This document shows, one piece after another, positions 7,178 through 7,350 of a stretch of DNA of 7,350 nt (position 1 is its first letter; every line of letters begins with the position of its first letter). Source of the DNA: Bacteroidales bacterium. Its GTDB lineage: Bacteria > Bacteroidota > Bacteroidia > Bacteroidales > UBA10428. Made by a program: the position numbers and the translations under genes. The stretch covers positions 1 through 7,350 of the forward strand of contig JAFGQQ010000135.1 of the NCBI GenBank assembly GCA_016935595.1, read 5' to 3'. The notes below the pieces were generated by a model. It searched no databases and was not told the origin of the DNA. It saw only the letters and a program-made list of their open reading frames with translations.

Positions 7178-7269
7178 CTTAGTGATTTGGTGTCTTCGTG
7201 GCATAAAAATAATAAGAGAATAGTCATAAAGACCAAAATCACCAATCCCGAGAAATCGGGATCACCAAG
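7178..7269. repeat. Imperfect palindrome after the last gene (Bacteroidota-type intergenic repeat)
   Basis: The left arm (7178-7202, beginning CTTAGTGATTTGGTG) is complementary to the right arm (7223-7269) with mismatches and one extra segment. Without the extra 23 bases the right arm reads GTCATAAAGACCAAAATC followed by ACCAAG, and the pairing becomes continuous apart from scattered mismatches and two small gaps. The left arm resembles a dispersed repeat with the core GTGTCTTCGTGGC that I recall from Bacteroidota intergenic regions. It lies 64 bases after the stop of the propeller gene and could help end the transcript or protect its 3' end. It lacks an immediate U-run after the stem, so it is not a standard intrinsic terminator. 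A separate small palindrome, GTAAT-GT-ATTAC, lies at 7129-7140. Confidence 0.7.
7238..7268. repeat. Small palindrome flanked by a perfect 8-bp direct repeat, inside the right arm
   Basis: ATCACCAA occurs at 7238-7245 and again at 7261-7268. Between them lies TCCCGAGAAATCGGG (7246-7260). With the flanking bases it forms a perfect 7-bp stem, ATCCCGA (7245-7251) and TCGGGAT (7256-7262), around the loop GAAA. Removing the palindrome plus one repeat copy (23 bases) improves pairing of the larger palindrome. The arrangement looks like a tiny insertion with target duplication; slippage duplication is the simpler alternative. Confidence 0.75.
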
Positions 7270-7350
7270 AAAAAGATTTAAATAAATTTGTTTTGTCATA
7301 TGTCATTATTTACAGGGCTTATTATTATATCTATATTATATTGTACCATA

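Overview
The window is a piece of an L-rhamnose release and catabolism operon. It most likely comes from a member of the Bacteroidota. The DNA is AT-rich, the genes have no clear Shine-Dalgarno sequences, two exported glycan-active enzymes sit next to sugar-catabolic genes, and the intergenic gaps carry palindromic repeats of a type I recall from Bacteroidota genomes. No rRNA or marker gene is present, so the assignment rests on style and family resemblance.

Layout, with everything on the + strand: (1) 1-294, the C-terminal end of an E. coli-type L-rhamnose isomerase (rhaA), cut by the window edge. (2) 295-491, a gap filled by a long imperfect palindrome whose right arm holds a second small palindrome. 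(3) 492-1616, a stand-alone class II aldolase of the COG3347 type, the aldolase half of the bifunctional RhaD/RhaE proteins without the dehydrogenase half. (4) 1617-1819, an AT-rich gap with an imperfect direct repeat and a doubtful 40-codon ORF. (5) 1820-3184, an FGGY-family sugar kinase that does not look like classical RhaB. (6) 3189-5984, an exported GH78 alpha-L-rhamnosidase, probably a lipoprotein. (7) 5984-7114, an exported five-bladed beta-propeller protein resembling the GH43/GH32/GH117 group, with no family I can assign. (8) 7115-7350, a tail with another imperfect palindrome, also carrying a small palindrome in its right arm, here flanked by a perfect 8-bp direct repeat.

Proposed joint function (inference from families and order): the GH78 enzyme, perhaps with the propeller enzyme, works outside the cytoplasm and releases L-rhamnose from a plant or algal glycan or glycoside. 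After import by a transporter not seen here, RhaA converts rhamnose to rhamnulose, the FGGY kinase makes rhamnulose 1-phosphate, and the aldolase splits it into dihydroxyacetone phosphate and L-lactaldehyde. The enzyme that handles lactaldehyde, the transporter, the regulator and any SusC/SusD pair would lie outside the window.

The points most worth following are the small palindromes nested in one arm of two unrelated larger palindromes (one with an apparent 8-bp target duplication), the unassigned propeller enzyme, and the kinase and aldolase pair that seems to replace classical RhaB/RhaD.
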